From Aricia agestis (lineage: Eukaryota > Arthropoda > Insecta > Lepidoptera > Lycaenidae): a stretch of 64,000 bases of DNA. How positions within the stretch are numbered: position 1 is the stretch's first letter; every line of letters begins with the position of its first letter. The notes under the pieces were generated by a model. That model was not told where the DNA came from and did no database searches. It was given only the letters and a program-made list of their open reading frames with translations. A program made the position numbers and the translations under genes. The stretch is from contig NC_056410.1 of the NCBI RefSeq assembly GCF_905147365.1, forward strand, positions 3,695,501 to 3,759,500. The letters are read 5' to 3'. Positions 35,733 to 47,300 of this stretch are shown piece by piece.

Positions 35733-36423
35733 GGGAGTGCCTCCGCTGCCGGCGCCGGTTGCCAAAATGGCTGCCGGCGCCGTTTTCCGAACTCCGAAGT
35801 TTGCCGAAGTCACGCGATGTTTGCCGAATAGGCTCCCGGCGCCTATTCGGCAAACATCGCTTGTCAAACAGAATAATGATCAAAAACATCAGACTTGAGC
35901 TAAATGACTATGAAAAGTACAAATAATAAGGTCATAATAATTGTAAGGATGCATAATTATTTTAATCCTTCGATCGGGGATTCTCGGAAATGCTATTTTA
36001 TTCTATTAATGTCGCGATCACCGGTGCTCGTATGGGGCTTGAATCTTGGATGGGTTAATGGTGGTGATGATGAAGATGCTGATATATTATGTGATCTGCA
36101 TAGTAGCATTTAAAGACAATATCTTTGCTTCTTTAAACAACGCTGAAACTCTCTAACATGTATAAAATATCCACAGCCGAACAAATAGGTACCAAACCTT
36201 CACCTTTACAAGTCGAATATATAAATTGAGATTATAATTAAAATTTATTTTTCAAATTTGTGTATCGGCACTGGAACCTAGCGCTTTACGCATTATCACA
36301 GGCTCCCATTTTGAGTGCCAGCGCCAGCAGTCGTTGTTTTATGTCTCGGCTGCCGGCAGTATACTTACCGTAGTTCCCATTACTGATATTTTTGGGGCCG
36401 GCGCCGGCAGCGGAGGCACTCCC
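35733..36423. mobile_element. DNA transposon derivative with GC-rich ends and a 10-bp target duplication
   Basis: Terminal inverted repeats GGGAGTGCCTCCGCTGCCGG and the rest of a 26-bp match. The direct repeat AAAAGTATTA abuts both ends exactly (35723-35732 and 36424-36433). Internally there is a further hairpin around CGATGTTTGCCGAATAGG. It is 691 bp and non-coding. A 9-11 bp duplication is typical of Mutator-like elements; family otherwise unknown. Confidence 0.85.
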
Positions 36424-36433
36424 AAAAGTATTA

Positions 36434-37008
36434 TGATATTTAATGATAATATGTATTTAATTTAAGAATAAAATATAATATACTATGTGTGTTGTTTACT
36501 TTCAACGTTTACTTTCAATGCAGCAATGTAAGGGCTGATTAACCAGATAGATTTTACCTGAGTAATAAATAAGTAACTTTATAATGTGTTATGTGTATAT
36601 TATTAACCCCTATAAGAACCTCATGTCATAAGTCATAACATATCCGACGAATGACGATTGAAAAATCATTCCAAACGAAAATGTGTATCTACTTTTCAAT
36701 CGTCACCTTTTTTGCCAATTAAAATTTATGATACCTAATTTGAAATACAAAATCTGTCAAAGTTGCATATTATTTATTTCTTATAGAAACTCAGGTAAAA
36801 TAACTCGAACGGACTAAACTATCGATAGCAAAATACTATACTATCGATAGTAAAATATACATCACTAGCACACGCACACATTGATAGATCAAAAATGGTC
36901 ACGCATTTTCGGGTTGTCAGGTGGTCTATACGACAGTATATTATAAGTTTATGCTAGAGAGAGAGAGATGGAAGAAAGTAGAAACCATGGTAGAAACATG
37001 GTAGAAAC
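36434..37008. other. Intergenic, no gene seen
   Basis: Contains two short repeats of an ACTATCGATAG block near 36820-36855 and a hairpin near 36650-36710. Nothing coding. Confidence 0.4.
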
Positions 37009-37296
37009 CTATATATATATATATAAAGATATAATATAGGTTTCTACCTGTGTAATTAAGGGTCGCACCATTTCTAATATTTCGTTGCAAGAATTATCAT
37101 CCATTCTAAAATAATTGAGAAAATCATCAGAGTCAGTATTTTTGAAATGATTAAGTGGCTCTACGTTTTTCTTTCTTTTAGACACCGTTTCATCTGCAGC
37201 GTAGCTAGCACGGGGTTTCCCAGTCGATTCTTCGGAAGAAAGTAATGGCAGTTTCTTTCCCATGTCTACATATCTTATTCCCGAGCATGGCCCCAC
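37009..37296 (-). pseudogene. Harbinger-like transposase N-terminal fragment
   Basis: A 95-aa frame with 'FLNYFRMDDNSCNEILEMVR' followed by 'PLITQ'. In Harbinger transposases a similar 'F.N.FRM....F..IL..V.P.I' helix precedes the DDE domain. The frame then runs into a TA-rich stretch and stops; no DDE region follows. The upstream part is unrecognised. Confidence 0.55.
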
Positions 37297-37375
37297 CCAT
37301 CGACTTCAGTTTCAGTGGACAAAGACAAGAAACTCTTTCCATAGCAACCAAAGCAACGGCAATTATTAATTTTTT

Positions 37376-37686
37376 GACATTTAGTTTCTTGGTTCTTTTT
37401 TTTTAATTATGGCACCTCGGCTATAAAACCATGGCCAGTTCAAAAAATCGACGTGTAGCAACCTTGTCTATAGCCGGAATTATAGTTTTGATCTACCAAA
37501 ATACGAATAATTAAAACTAAGGAACTTTATTATTCGTAGTTTGTAGATCAAAACTATAATTCCGGCTATAGACAGGGTTGCTATACATCGATTTTTTGAA
37601 TTTGCCGCCATTTATTCGACACTGGCCATGGTTTTATAGCCAAGTGCCATAATAAAAATAAAAACAGAATCAAGAAACTAAATGTC
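37376..37686. mobile_element. Fold-back MITE with about 130-bp arms
   Basis: GACATTTAGTTTCTTG at the left is inverted at 37669-37686. Most of the interval pairs, including ATTCCGGCTATAGAC and CCATGGTTTTATAGCC blocks. It lies next to the Harbinger fragment and may be part of the same element. Confidence 0.75.
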
Positions 37687-37949
37687 AAAAGCGGATCGTC
37701 ATGCTTGACATATAGATTTTCAAAAGCGAAAGATATCGAGATACGAAAGAAACTTTTACTCCAATGTTTTTCCGGTAAAACTGTCAAAATTTAGTTTCTT
37801 TCGTTTGTCTACGTGCTTGTGCTAGCTATGCAGGTGGGTTAACTTTCGAACAAAAAAAAATTGGGTTCCAAATTTAAACGTAGCAACTAAATTAAGTTGG
37901 ATAATCTGTGCAATTTTTAAGCAAGATCGACTGTGATTGGTTGATAAAA

Positions 37950-38765
37950 AAGACGAAGAAGAAGTTTAAAACTCTAAGTTCGATTTTCAGTTAGTGAAAA
38001 TTATTTTGTAGCAACTCTTTCAAAAATTGTAAATTAGTGGATTAATTATTGAAAAACAAAAGGTAAGCCATTGTAAAATGTAAATATAACCGTAAATTGA
38101 TAAATTGAAGCAAAACATAACTATGTCATACTGTGTTCTAATACAAAGTATGTCATAGTGATTATTTGCATATTTGTATAATAATTTACAACATAAACTA
38201 TAATAATATGAAAAAGATAGATTATTATTTCATGGAAAATATTATAATGTATCAGTATGTATGCAGTTAATTTCGAAAATGTTGAAATGTGTCTATTGAT
38301 TTGTTGTAGTAATTAATTGCACGTTAAGGTTATGAACTATAATAATTTATGTATGGAAATGTAGTAATTGAAAAACTTTTCATTAATTTCAGATTTTTAG
38401 GTCCCTGTACTAGTTTGCAACATTTTAGTCTGCAGGCAATGGTTGTTAAGAAGATTTAAGGAGGAGAAGGAAGGTATGGGATTATGAGAGGTGCGGCCAC
38501 TAAGGGAAAATCCTCTGATCAAGTGAGGTGGTATACAGCTGGCCTGAGCCCACGCGATATATTTCAGCTGTCGTATGTACAGGATGTAACAAAACAAAGT
38601 AATAATACTTATGTGTGTATGTATAAAGATGCGCGTCCACTGGATCGGAATCGGAGCGTAAGCAGCGGACGGATTTGTTGCCTAAACCTTGTGGATTAAA
38701 TCTGTTTTATTGTTTTGTGTTTATTTAGCTATGTACAATCATTTTTATTGAAATAAAACATTTAT
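37950..38765 (+). ncRNA. Possible spliced non-coding transcript
   Basis: A good donor (AAAG then GTAAGC at 38063), an acceptor (TTAATTTCAG at 38383-38392) and an AATAAA at about 38753 line up as a two-exon transcript without a convincing ORF; the 71-aa frame at 38484 has no domain. This is weak evidence; it could be chance or repeat sequence. Confidence 0.2.
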
Positions 38766-38885
38766 TTGAGCTCATTTCTTTTTTTTTTAATTTTTGGCAT
38801 GTTTAGAGTGGAAGGTTTTGCACTTAAAAATTTTAACTTTAGTTTCAATTTAAAAAAATAATAAATGTTAATTTTTTTTCTTCTA

Positions 38886-39022
38886 AGTCCGACCTCTTGT
38901 TCAGAAAGTGAAGAAATTAAAAAGTGGCAACATCGTAGTGTCATCCCTTTCAAATCAATCAGAAAAAAGGGATGAAACTACGATGTTGACAGTTTTTAAT
39001 TTCTTCACTTTCTTGACCGACT
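38886..39022. mobile_element. Fold-back MITE, copy 2
   Basis: Same arms as 14579-14710 ('AGTGGCAACATCGTAGTGTC' and its complement), with the loop in the other orientation. Confidence 0.8.
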
Positions 39023-39131
39023 ATACACGGTTGATTTTTGTTCCAACCCTACCAAGGTGACGTCTGTTGGTGGTTGGAACTTGGAACCGATCGTGTGTAT
39101 ACGGCTTTTTATTGCTCAACTGTCTATCAAA

Positions 39132-39629
39132 CCAGTGTTGCCAGATCAGGGGATTCCCCCCTAGATTTAGGGGGTTTTCGACCAAGTTAGGGGCAAAATA
39201 GAGAGAAAAAATATTTAGGGGATTTTTTAGGGGAAATTCAAAATACACATCAAATACAGTTTTTTTTGCCAAATATCACGTTCCTAATACTTTTTAACCA
39301 TCTTTAAATTACTTGAGCACCACAACAACTAATCGAGATCGAGATTCGAGATATTGAAAAGATGAATACAGTTCGATAGGGCTTTAAATGAATATGTCAA
39401 TTATGTCAATGGGCGCTGCTGGTAAAGTAGAACTGTCAAAAATGACGTTTTTGTATGATAGAAGCGTTAGTTCCTGTTCTCGCCACGTTCATATAAAGCC
39501 TTGTCGAGCTGTAATAAAGTTTAGTAATATATTTTTATTGAATATTAAAAGAAAAAGTAATCTAGGGGATTTCTAGGGGGAAATCAAATTAATTCAGGGG
39601 TACGGCGCCGAGACCATCTGGCAACACTG
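39132..39629. mobile_element. MITE with CCAGTGTTGCCAGAT ends, containing a second MITE
   Basis: CAGTGTTGCCAGAT at the left is inverted as ATCTGGCAACACTG at 39616-39629. The subterminal 'AGGGGATT' / 'AATCCCCT' blocks also pair. A second element (about 39370-39515, ends TTCGA..AGGGCTTTA / AAAGCCTTGTCGA) lies inside and has a copy at 62012-62150. Confidence 0.7.
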
Positions 39630-39987
39630 TATCAAACGTCAGGAATGTCAATGGCCGGTTGACAGTTTCTTTAGTACAGGCGTGTTCCTGAACACTGGGC
39701 AGTTACAAACGCTGTGATCTAAAGAAATTGTATTAGCTACCGTGACATCTAATTGCTTTGGTCGAGCTGCCAATCAAACTGTATGTAGTTGAAAACACAA
39801 GTTGATAAATTGATCGAAACTCCAAAATCTCAGCATTCTGTATTTACCAAAGCAATATGTAAATGTAAATACAGAGAATGGCAAATAATGGTATTTTAAG
39901 TGTCCAGTAGTCGTTATTTGTTGTTTAATATTGATATTGTAATTTTACCGAGTAGTAGTTCCACGAGCAGAAAAAAGGTTGCTCGAT

Positions 39988-42220
39988 ATGGCGTTGAGCG
40001 CCGCCGCTGAGGAGTATTTTCGTACGTTAAACCCTATCGCCGCAAAAATTCATGAAGATATAACTGATGCTAAGACCTCTTACGAAAATATTTGGGATAC
40101 ACTAACAGAAAAAGAAAGGGTATGTATCGTCTTGTAAACATTTAGGTACCTTTATCCTCTTCATTGGCATAAGCTGTAATGGAACTTTGGTTCATAATGA
40201 ATCATAGTACGAACAGAGTAGACAGAATGATAGAGTATGCCGACTTAGTTGAAATTTTTAAATTTGACGTATTATGACGAAAATCGTCGCTAGGGTTGTT
40301 AACTTGTCACCTACGAATTTAAAACGATGACATATTAGCTGGACGTGTTCCTCTTTGGTCGTATTGTTGTTTATGTTTTGGCACATGCGATTAAAATTGA
40401 CAGAATCTAATTTTGAAATCTTTATTTTAAATATTTAAAAATAAATTATATCAGCCAGCGCGAGGCACATTCCGTTCATAATCCTAGTGAAACCCGACGA
40501 ATTTGACAGATATTGAAACCTGTCCGTCTCTTTGCAGTCAAACTACTGGTCGTTATGTCTATTTTGGTACGAAGGCGTTTTGACTTACCGTAATAGTATG
40601 TACTTATATGGTACTTATTATGATTCATATTTGTTATCTTTTTCTTTTGCCTTTCTTTTCTCTTTGATTTTAACATGTTACTTACCATTTTAGTAATTTA
40701 AGTAATCACTTATTGCTAAATTGTTTTAGGCTGAAATTATTGATGAGTCAATAATTAAACCAGATATAGTACTGAAGTATGCTCTCTTGGATTCTTTGGA
40801 CTTTGATTTAAATGATCCTCCCGTTCGTAAGGATGATTTGATGTCATTTTTTGGCAGAGAACACGGAATAAGATTGATCCAAGATGAAAATATTTCATAT
40901 AGAGATGAATACTCAGCACCATTCTTGTATCAAACCAAAAGTCAACTAAATTTATGTGTCCTCAGTGAGCATAGGGCACCAAAAGAGACCAAATGTACTT
41001 CCCCACCTCCTATCATGACTGAGCTCGCATTATCTCATTCCAAAGTTGTAAATGAACTAAAAAATGCATTGAAATCTCATGATGTCCTAAAACCAACGAG
41101 TAAAGAATCTCATGACAGAGAAGTAACATCTCCAACCAGTTTTCTGAGCAAATTCATTGGAAACTTTCAAAAGAAGGATGAAGAAAAGGAGTGTCTGGTG
41201 CCCACCTTACCACAGGGACAGATTGTGGCGTCTTCCGAAAATTTCTTTAAAACTAATTTCAAGAGCCCACCAAGTGACAGTAAATTTGAAAAGAGTTACA
41301 GAAGTAGTATTGTGAAGTCGAGTAATGGTAAAAGTTAAATTTATTATAATACACCTTAGTCTTAAAGTTCACATTACATTTAATTTATTATTGATCTACT
41401 TATGTTTTTTTGGTTTTTTAAAGCTAATGGCAAATTAATAATTACTCAATTATTTTGTCATTTTTATAATAAAAAAATAATTGAAATAAGTAAGCCATAC
41501 ATTTAAATATTAAGATTAATAATTATTAATAATTGGCATGAATGAATATTTAAATAAAGAATAAAATCTTTATTTAAATGTTCATTCATGCCAATTGCTT
41601 TTTCCTACACAATTATTATGTTAACAACTAGCATTGACTAGAAATTATAAAAATTAGTATTCACATGATGTCATACATAATACATTGTATTACAAATACA
41701 GGAAACAATGTAATAACGATCGGATGGCGCGTAATTGGAATAACAAATATAACGCAATCGCACATCCTATTAACATATTGTGTTGTGTGCACTTAGATTA
41801 ACATGCTTAAACAGTTATTATGCCTAGTCTATACACTTTAAAATTTAAAAGTGTATAAAAATTGTATGGTGCACAATGCACATGATTGGACCTATCTCTT
41901 CAGATGCATGCAAGAGCTAGATATAAAAGTATATCTATCATAATAGTACTACTACTACTAGACTTTGCTTCTACATGTTGTGTGCAAACTTCTTGCGTCT
42001 CAAGTTTGCATGCAATGCCTAAAATATGCTTTTATAAATTATTATTCCTATTATAAAAATTATTACTTATTAGTTTTATTTCATTTCAGACCTTTCCGAA
42101 GAGAACAGAGGACTCCTTTCATCAAGCCAAGCATCATCAGGAACTGATTTCCAATCTACTGAGACATTGACTGAATCAACCTTGCCAAAGACTGGATACG
42201 ATTTTCTAGATAATTGGTAA
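39988..42220 (+). CDS. C1orf198-like protein (DUF4706 family), 286 aa
   Basis: Function unknown; the family is conserved from insects to humans. Exons 39988-40119, 40730-41327, 42090-42220; all phases agree, 861 nt. The N-terminus carries 'YFRTLNPIAAKI' and then, across the first splice, 'ERAEIIDESII', matching the family's conserved 'SPMARKI' and 'QDEIIDRCLV' blocks. Residues about 90-105 read 'ISYRDEYSAPFLYQTKSQ', the 'DEHSAPF.W.TKSQ' hallmark. The last residues are GYDFLDNW, the family's invariant C-terminus. The middle is low-complexity and Ser-rich. The ORF from 40787 is only part of exon 2, and a stop just after the 41327 donor is intronic. A MITE-like repeat is in intron 1. No signal peptide or membrane segment. 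Confidence 0.9.
40205..40560 (-). repeat. Dispersed element in C1orf198-like intron 1; empty-site copy
   Basis: An inverted-orientation copy lies at 52470-52975 with matching blocks such as 'GGACGTGTTCCTCTTTGGTC' and 'AATCCTAGTGAAACCCGACG'. This copy lacks the about 130-bp insertion present in the other. Confidence 0.8.
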
Positions 42221-42490
42221 TATAAAGTATTGGTAGTATACAGTATGACAAGTTCATAGGGGATGAAGATATTTATAATTTTTTATGAGTATACTCTGGT
42301 AGGAATCTCATAGGGTAAATATGCATTATTCATAATACTGTAAGATCTCAGTATTTTCACAAGTATTGTGTATACTTACAGACTATAATATTATAGTATT
42401 AAATTTAAAATATTGTAGGCCCATTAAGTATTTGTATTATGTGTACGGCATTTTATGTAAGTGTTCAGCGTGCGTTATTACTTATTGTAT

Positions 42491-43155
42491 AAGGGCTCCA
42501 TTCCACCGCGGCTCACGGAGAGGCTACGCACGTGCGTCAAGCTTCGCTTTGTAAGAAAATATATGTTACAGTGTCCACTGCAACCCACGGACACGCTACG
42601 CACGAATTGACTCACGTAGCTTGCTCAAATATGGTGCACACGTAGCTCAACGCTGGCCACGCTACGCATGCTATAGATCAGTTAACTAAAGCTGGCACGT
42701 TCACAGCGCTCACACTTACGCGATTTCACTATACAGTATGTTTAAAATATAATATGTTTGCATCATGATAAAAATTATCGTATGTGTACGATAATTATCG
42801 TACGGTTCCGAACCCTGGCCGTGCGCCGATCATACGTTACCGACTTGTAACATCACGCCTTATTTATAAACAGTAGCATAAGATAAATAATAACTGTCCC
42901 CTTCACGCTCATAAGATAGACCGCGCGCGAGAGAGACGGGCAGACTTTTTATGATGCGTATGCAGTACGACGTCACGCCACGCGCTTATTCACAGACACT
43001 ACACAAGCGCAATGTTTAATTGTGTTGATCGTGCCAGCTCTTGTTAACTGACCTGTATGCACGATATACACGGAAGCGTGTACATAGGCGAAATAAATCC
43101 GTGCACGTCCACGCGTGGCCGTGCACAGCGTGCGCCGCGGTGGAACGGAGCCTTA
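42491..43155. mobile_element. MITE with GGGCTCCATTCCACCGCGG ends
   Basis: The left end AGGGCTCCATTCCACCGCGG is inverted at the right as CCGCGGTGGAACGGAGCC. The interior repeats ACGCTACGCA-type blocks. A fragment with the same terminus is at 47585-47635. Confidence 0.7.
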
Positions 43156-43439
43156 AACTTAAAGGAGTACACGCAGATATTAAAAAACTTATTGCTATGA
43201 ATGATATTATCACCGCCTAGTGCCTACCTTTGAGGCAGAGATATTTATGACTAAGTACTCATCTACTATTAAATGTTCTAAGTTTCAATAAAAACACAGA
43301 AAATAAAAATAATTAAGTACTGGTACGGTACTGGAAATACACGAAATATTGTACTCAAGTAGGTGTAGACTGTATTAATAAAAGTTTAGAATTCTGGATC
43401 TCAAAATATTATACACTATATTTATACTAATATTATAAT

Positions 43440-43912
43440 TCTGCAGAGTTTGTTTGTTTGTTTGTTTGAACGCGCTAATCTTAGGAACTACTGGTCCGAT
43501 TTGAAAAATTATTTCAGTGTTAGATAGCATATTTATCGAGGAAGGCTATAGGCTATATTTTATCACGCTCAGACTAATAAGAGCAAAGAAATAGGGGAAA
43601 ATGTGGAAAAAACAGAGGGAAATTATTTGAAATTGCTTATTATCTTAAGAACTACTGGAGCAATTTTTATGTTATTTGACAAACATGAAGAATAGACCAC
43701 GTGAAGGGACAAAGGCTATTTTTTGCGGAAAAATTTACGGTTGCGTGAAATCCCTAAATAACGCAAGCAAAGCCGCGCGGAATATCTATATAATATAATA
43801 AAATCGTAGGAAAGTCAATTCTGTACATTGAATATTTTTGTACAATAAATAATACTTGGGATGTGATCTACTATGCTAACGCGGACGAATTCGCGGGCAA
43901 CAGCTAGTAGCA
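43440..43912 (+). repeat. Dispersed lepidopteran repeat ending GGGCAACAGCTAGT
   Basis: Starts with a TTTG tandem run, has 'GGAACTACTGGTCCGATTTG', and ends 'GCGGACGAATTCGCGGGCAA' then CAGCTAGT. Copies with the same terminus lie at about 52395-52437 and, inverted, at 63031-63655. Family uncertain (Helitron-like CTAG end or LINE 3' region). Confidence 0.6.
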
Positions 43913-44365
43913 AATACATTTATAGTAGCAATACTTTTAACATAAGCCTTACCTACCAATAGCCTTTGGGCCACTCTAAACCAGCTCGAAGTTTCTATAC
44001 CTATGTTTTTCTAAGTTTTTTACTCTTTAGTCTTTTTTAGAATCATAATATTTTTTTCTATAAAAATTAAGATAATAATTTATTGTGTTGAATATTTTGA
44101 TGCATGCATTTATTTACACACTGTATTTTGTGCTTTAATTATGTTGTAATAATAAAAGAAATATAATATAAATAGTAAATCTTTATTTCTGCTTATCGTG
44201 AAATTACATTTCACTTTTAATAATTATTCAGCAAAACTTTTCAATATTTTATTTTACAAACTACAGACTGGTTGTGAGTAAACTTATATTATGAGCCCAA
44301 ATCGTTTGAAATATTTTTTCGTATTTATAACATCCAACCATTGTTTTTCCCAAGGTAATAAAACA

Positions 44366-47300
44366 CTAGTAACCAGAAATGAGCATGCCCTTCTCAACTT
44401 GATCAGCCTTATCCTTACCAGTCAACATCTCAATCAACTTCAGTCCAAACCAGTAAGCTGTACCTGGACCCTGAAATTAAAAAAAAACAACTGTCAGGTA
44501 AAAACAGTATTTCGGTCTTAACCTTTTCTTATTTCTAAGGGGGATATTAGATATTGGATCCGAGATCATTGAGTCAATGATATTGGATAATGTAATATAG
44601 ACATATGATTCATTTCTTCCTTGATCATAGATTTTCTGACATTTGCTGAGAGATTGGATCCAATACGGTCATAGAAATAGGTGTTGCCAGTTATTTAATA
44701 TGAAAAAGAGTTTTTAATTTCTTGTTCGTAAATATGTTTCAAATAATGTAATGTAATTATTTATCTAATTATATACGAGGGCTGCTATTTATGTATCCGG
44801 AACTGGCCACTTACAAGAACAATATTTAAAAAGTAATTACAACATTTGAAAATAGAACTCTTTGGTTGAAGAATACATTTTGTTTCATGTGACTGTCAAT
44901 TATTTTTCCATTGTGGCGTCATTTTGAAAATTGCGTGTCTTCATTTGCCATGGATTTAACGCGTGAACATTTTCGTGCAATGATTTACTACGATTTTCGG
45001 CGTGGGCTAAATCAACAACAGTGCTTTATTCAACTCACCGCAACTTTTGGAGATGAAGCACCATCAAAAACCACTGTTTATCACTGGTACAGTGAGTTTA
45101 ATCGTGGGCGGTCTATGCTCACGGATGAAAATAAAGAAGGTCGCCCAAAAACAGCTGTTGTCCCACAAAATATAGATGCTGTGCGGGAACTAATAATGCG
45201 TGATCGTCATGTTACATATCGCGAGATAGAGGCGTCCTTAGGCATAAGTATGACGAGCATACATAAGATATTACACGAACATTTGGCAGTAAAAAAAAAT
45301 ATGTTCGCGTTGGATTCCGCACAACTTGACAATCGATAAAAACGGGCTCGTGTCGATTGGTGCAAAAAAATGATAAAAAAATACAACCGTGGTACGTCAA
45401 AAGCCGTTTATAATATCTACACAGGTGATGAATCTTGGATCTATGCATATGACCCCGAAACTAAACAACAGTCAACGGTGTGGGTGTTCCAAGATGAGCC
45501 GAAACCAACAAAAGTTACTCGTGCAAAAAGTACTTTGAAGCAAATGGTCGCCTGTTTTTTTGGAATTAATGTTAATTCTGAATGGTATACGACCATTTGT
45601 TTACCCGAAGTCTTTGAAGAAATAAGAAAGGACAACCGACAACGCAGAATCATATTACATCACGACAATGCTAGCTGTCACACCTCAGATGAAACAACTC
45701 AGTTTTTGGAGGGTCAAAAGATCGAATTGACTGGTCATCCGCCGTACAGCCCTGATTTGGCACCTAACGATTTCTTTTTATTTCCATACGCGAAGAACAA
45801 ATTACGTGGTCAACGTTTTTCGAGCCGCGAAGAGGCTGTTGATGCGTTCAAAATGCACGTTTTGGAGATACCTCAATCAGAATGGAAAAAGTGCTATGAA
45901 AATTGGTTCCAGCGTATGCAAAAGTGTGTCGATCATCGCGGCGAATATTTTGAAAAGCAATAAAACCATATTAAATGATATATGTTTGTTTCTTTTTTTA
46001 ATTCCGGATACATAAATAGCAGCCCTCGTACTTGGATAATCTTGCTGAAATGACAAAAAACAAGCCATATTAAAAATGACGATGTCTTTTGACAGACCGA
46101 ATTCTCCGAGATCTAGTAACCCTGACGTCAATACCTGTCAGCGTGAGCGCTCTCCATTGGCTATTGAAACCACATATGACGTAAAATAGGATCAATGAAA
46201 TATGATAATGTAATATACAGATATGATCAAATGATTATATATATTGGATCCTTTATATGATCATAGAAATGATCCAATATAAATGATAATGTAATACCCC
46301 CCTAACTTATTGTCATACAATAATTATTATTTCTTTTCATAGTATGAAATGAAGTTACTGCTGTGTACAGTATTAGGTAAGTCATAGAATTAGAACGTTA
46401 GAAAAGGCATTCCATACAACCGTCAGCGCGAAAATGTGTCACCCTCGAAATGAGTGAGCTCACTCATCTGAGAGCAGAGTGCCTTAGGACGCGGTGACAG
46501 CCGGACGTGTTTAATTCATTGATTACCGCGTTATTTTTCGCTACATTTCGCTCCAGAATGCCGTCGTGTGCCTTCCGACAGTGCAGTAACACGAGGAGTA
46601 CAAATAAAGCCAAAGGTGTAATATTTCACACGTTATTACTAAGATTTTATTAATATTTAAATTATTGTCTTCCATTTTAAGAGAAAAATCAAAGCGAAGC
46701 GTAAAATGAGCGAAAGAGCAAGTAGTATTATGATATTACTGTAAGACAAAAAAGGACGACAATATTTTCTCGATTCGATTAAAGCGTAAAATGAGCGAAA
46801 GAGAAAGTAATATATGCTATTACTGTAACACAAAAAAGGACGACAATATTTTCTCGATACACATTTTGCATGCAAAACATTGCTACAGTTTGACGGCATA
46901 CGTCGTATCTAAGTATTTTGATATCGTTGAGGTAAGTAACATCTTTTGAAATAAGTATGTGGCAGACTTATTTGCAGTACTTTTTTCAATATAAAAAACC
47001 ATAAAATTAAATGAAGAAATTAAAAAAAAAATCCCCGCCAAAAATAAGTAATGAAATAATATTCACTGACTTTAAATAATTCCTAAAGCTGGGTATCCAC
47101 TAGAGGTAGAGGCAGCCTCGGGCTGAGCAGCCTCACCCCGAGCCTGCCGCGACACGCGGAAAGTTAATGCGTCTCCACTTGAGCTCACGAAAATACCTTT
47201 GAGGGGCAAGCCTCGAACCTGAGCTGAAATTTCCTCAGTATTTCTTTTACCACCATGTGTGACAGACGTAAAGTTGCTGCAGCATTGGTAGTTATAATAT

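Larger units (their letters stand above)
42221..44365. other. Convergent intergenic region between C1orf198-like and DJ-1
   Basis: No gene. Contains the 3' flanks of both genes, a MITE (42491-43155) and a dispersed repeat (43440-43912). A long tract at 44100-44230 includes AATAAA on plus and its complement on minus, which may be the DJ-1 3' end. Confidence 0.5.
44538..46303. mobile_element. MITE in DJ-1 intron, interrupted by mariner
   Basis: The left end AGGGGGATATTAGATATTGG and the right end (ATTACATTATC with GGGGG, inverted) pair, with many GATCCAATAT blocks on both sides. The mariner element at 44776-46028 lies between them, so the MITE is the older insertion. Confidence 0.55.

Noticed and set aside
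41328..41338. The stop at 41336 as the end of the C1orf198-like protein
   Set aside because: The bases after 41327 are a GTAAAA donor, and the third exon supplies the family's invariant C-terminus in phase.
44911..44949. The upstream ATG as the mariner transposase start
   Set aside because: The added 13 residues are unlike the family; MDLTREHF at 44950 fits mariner proteins.
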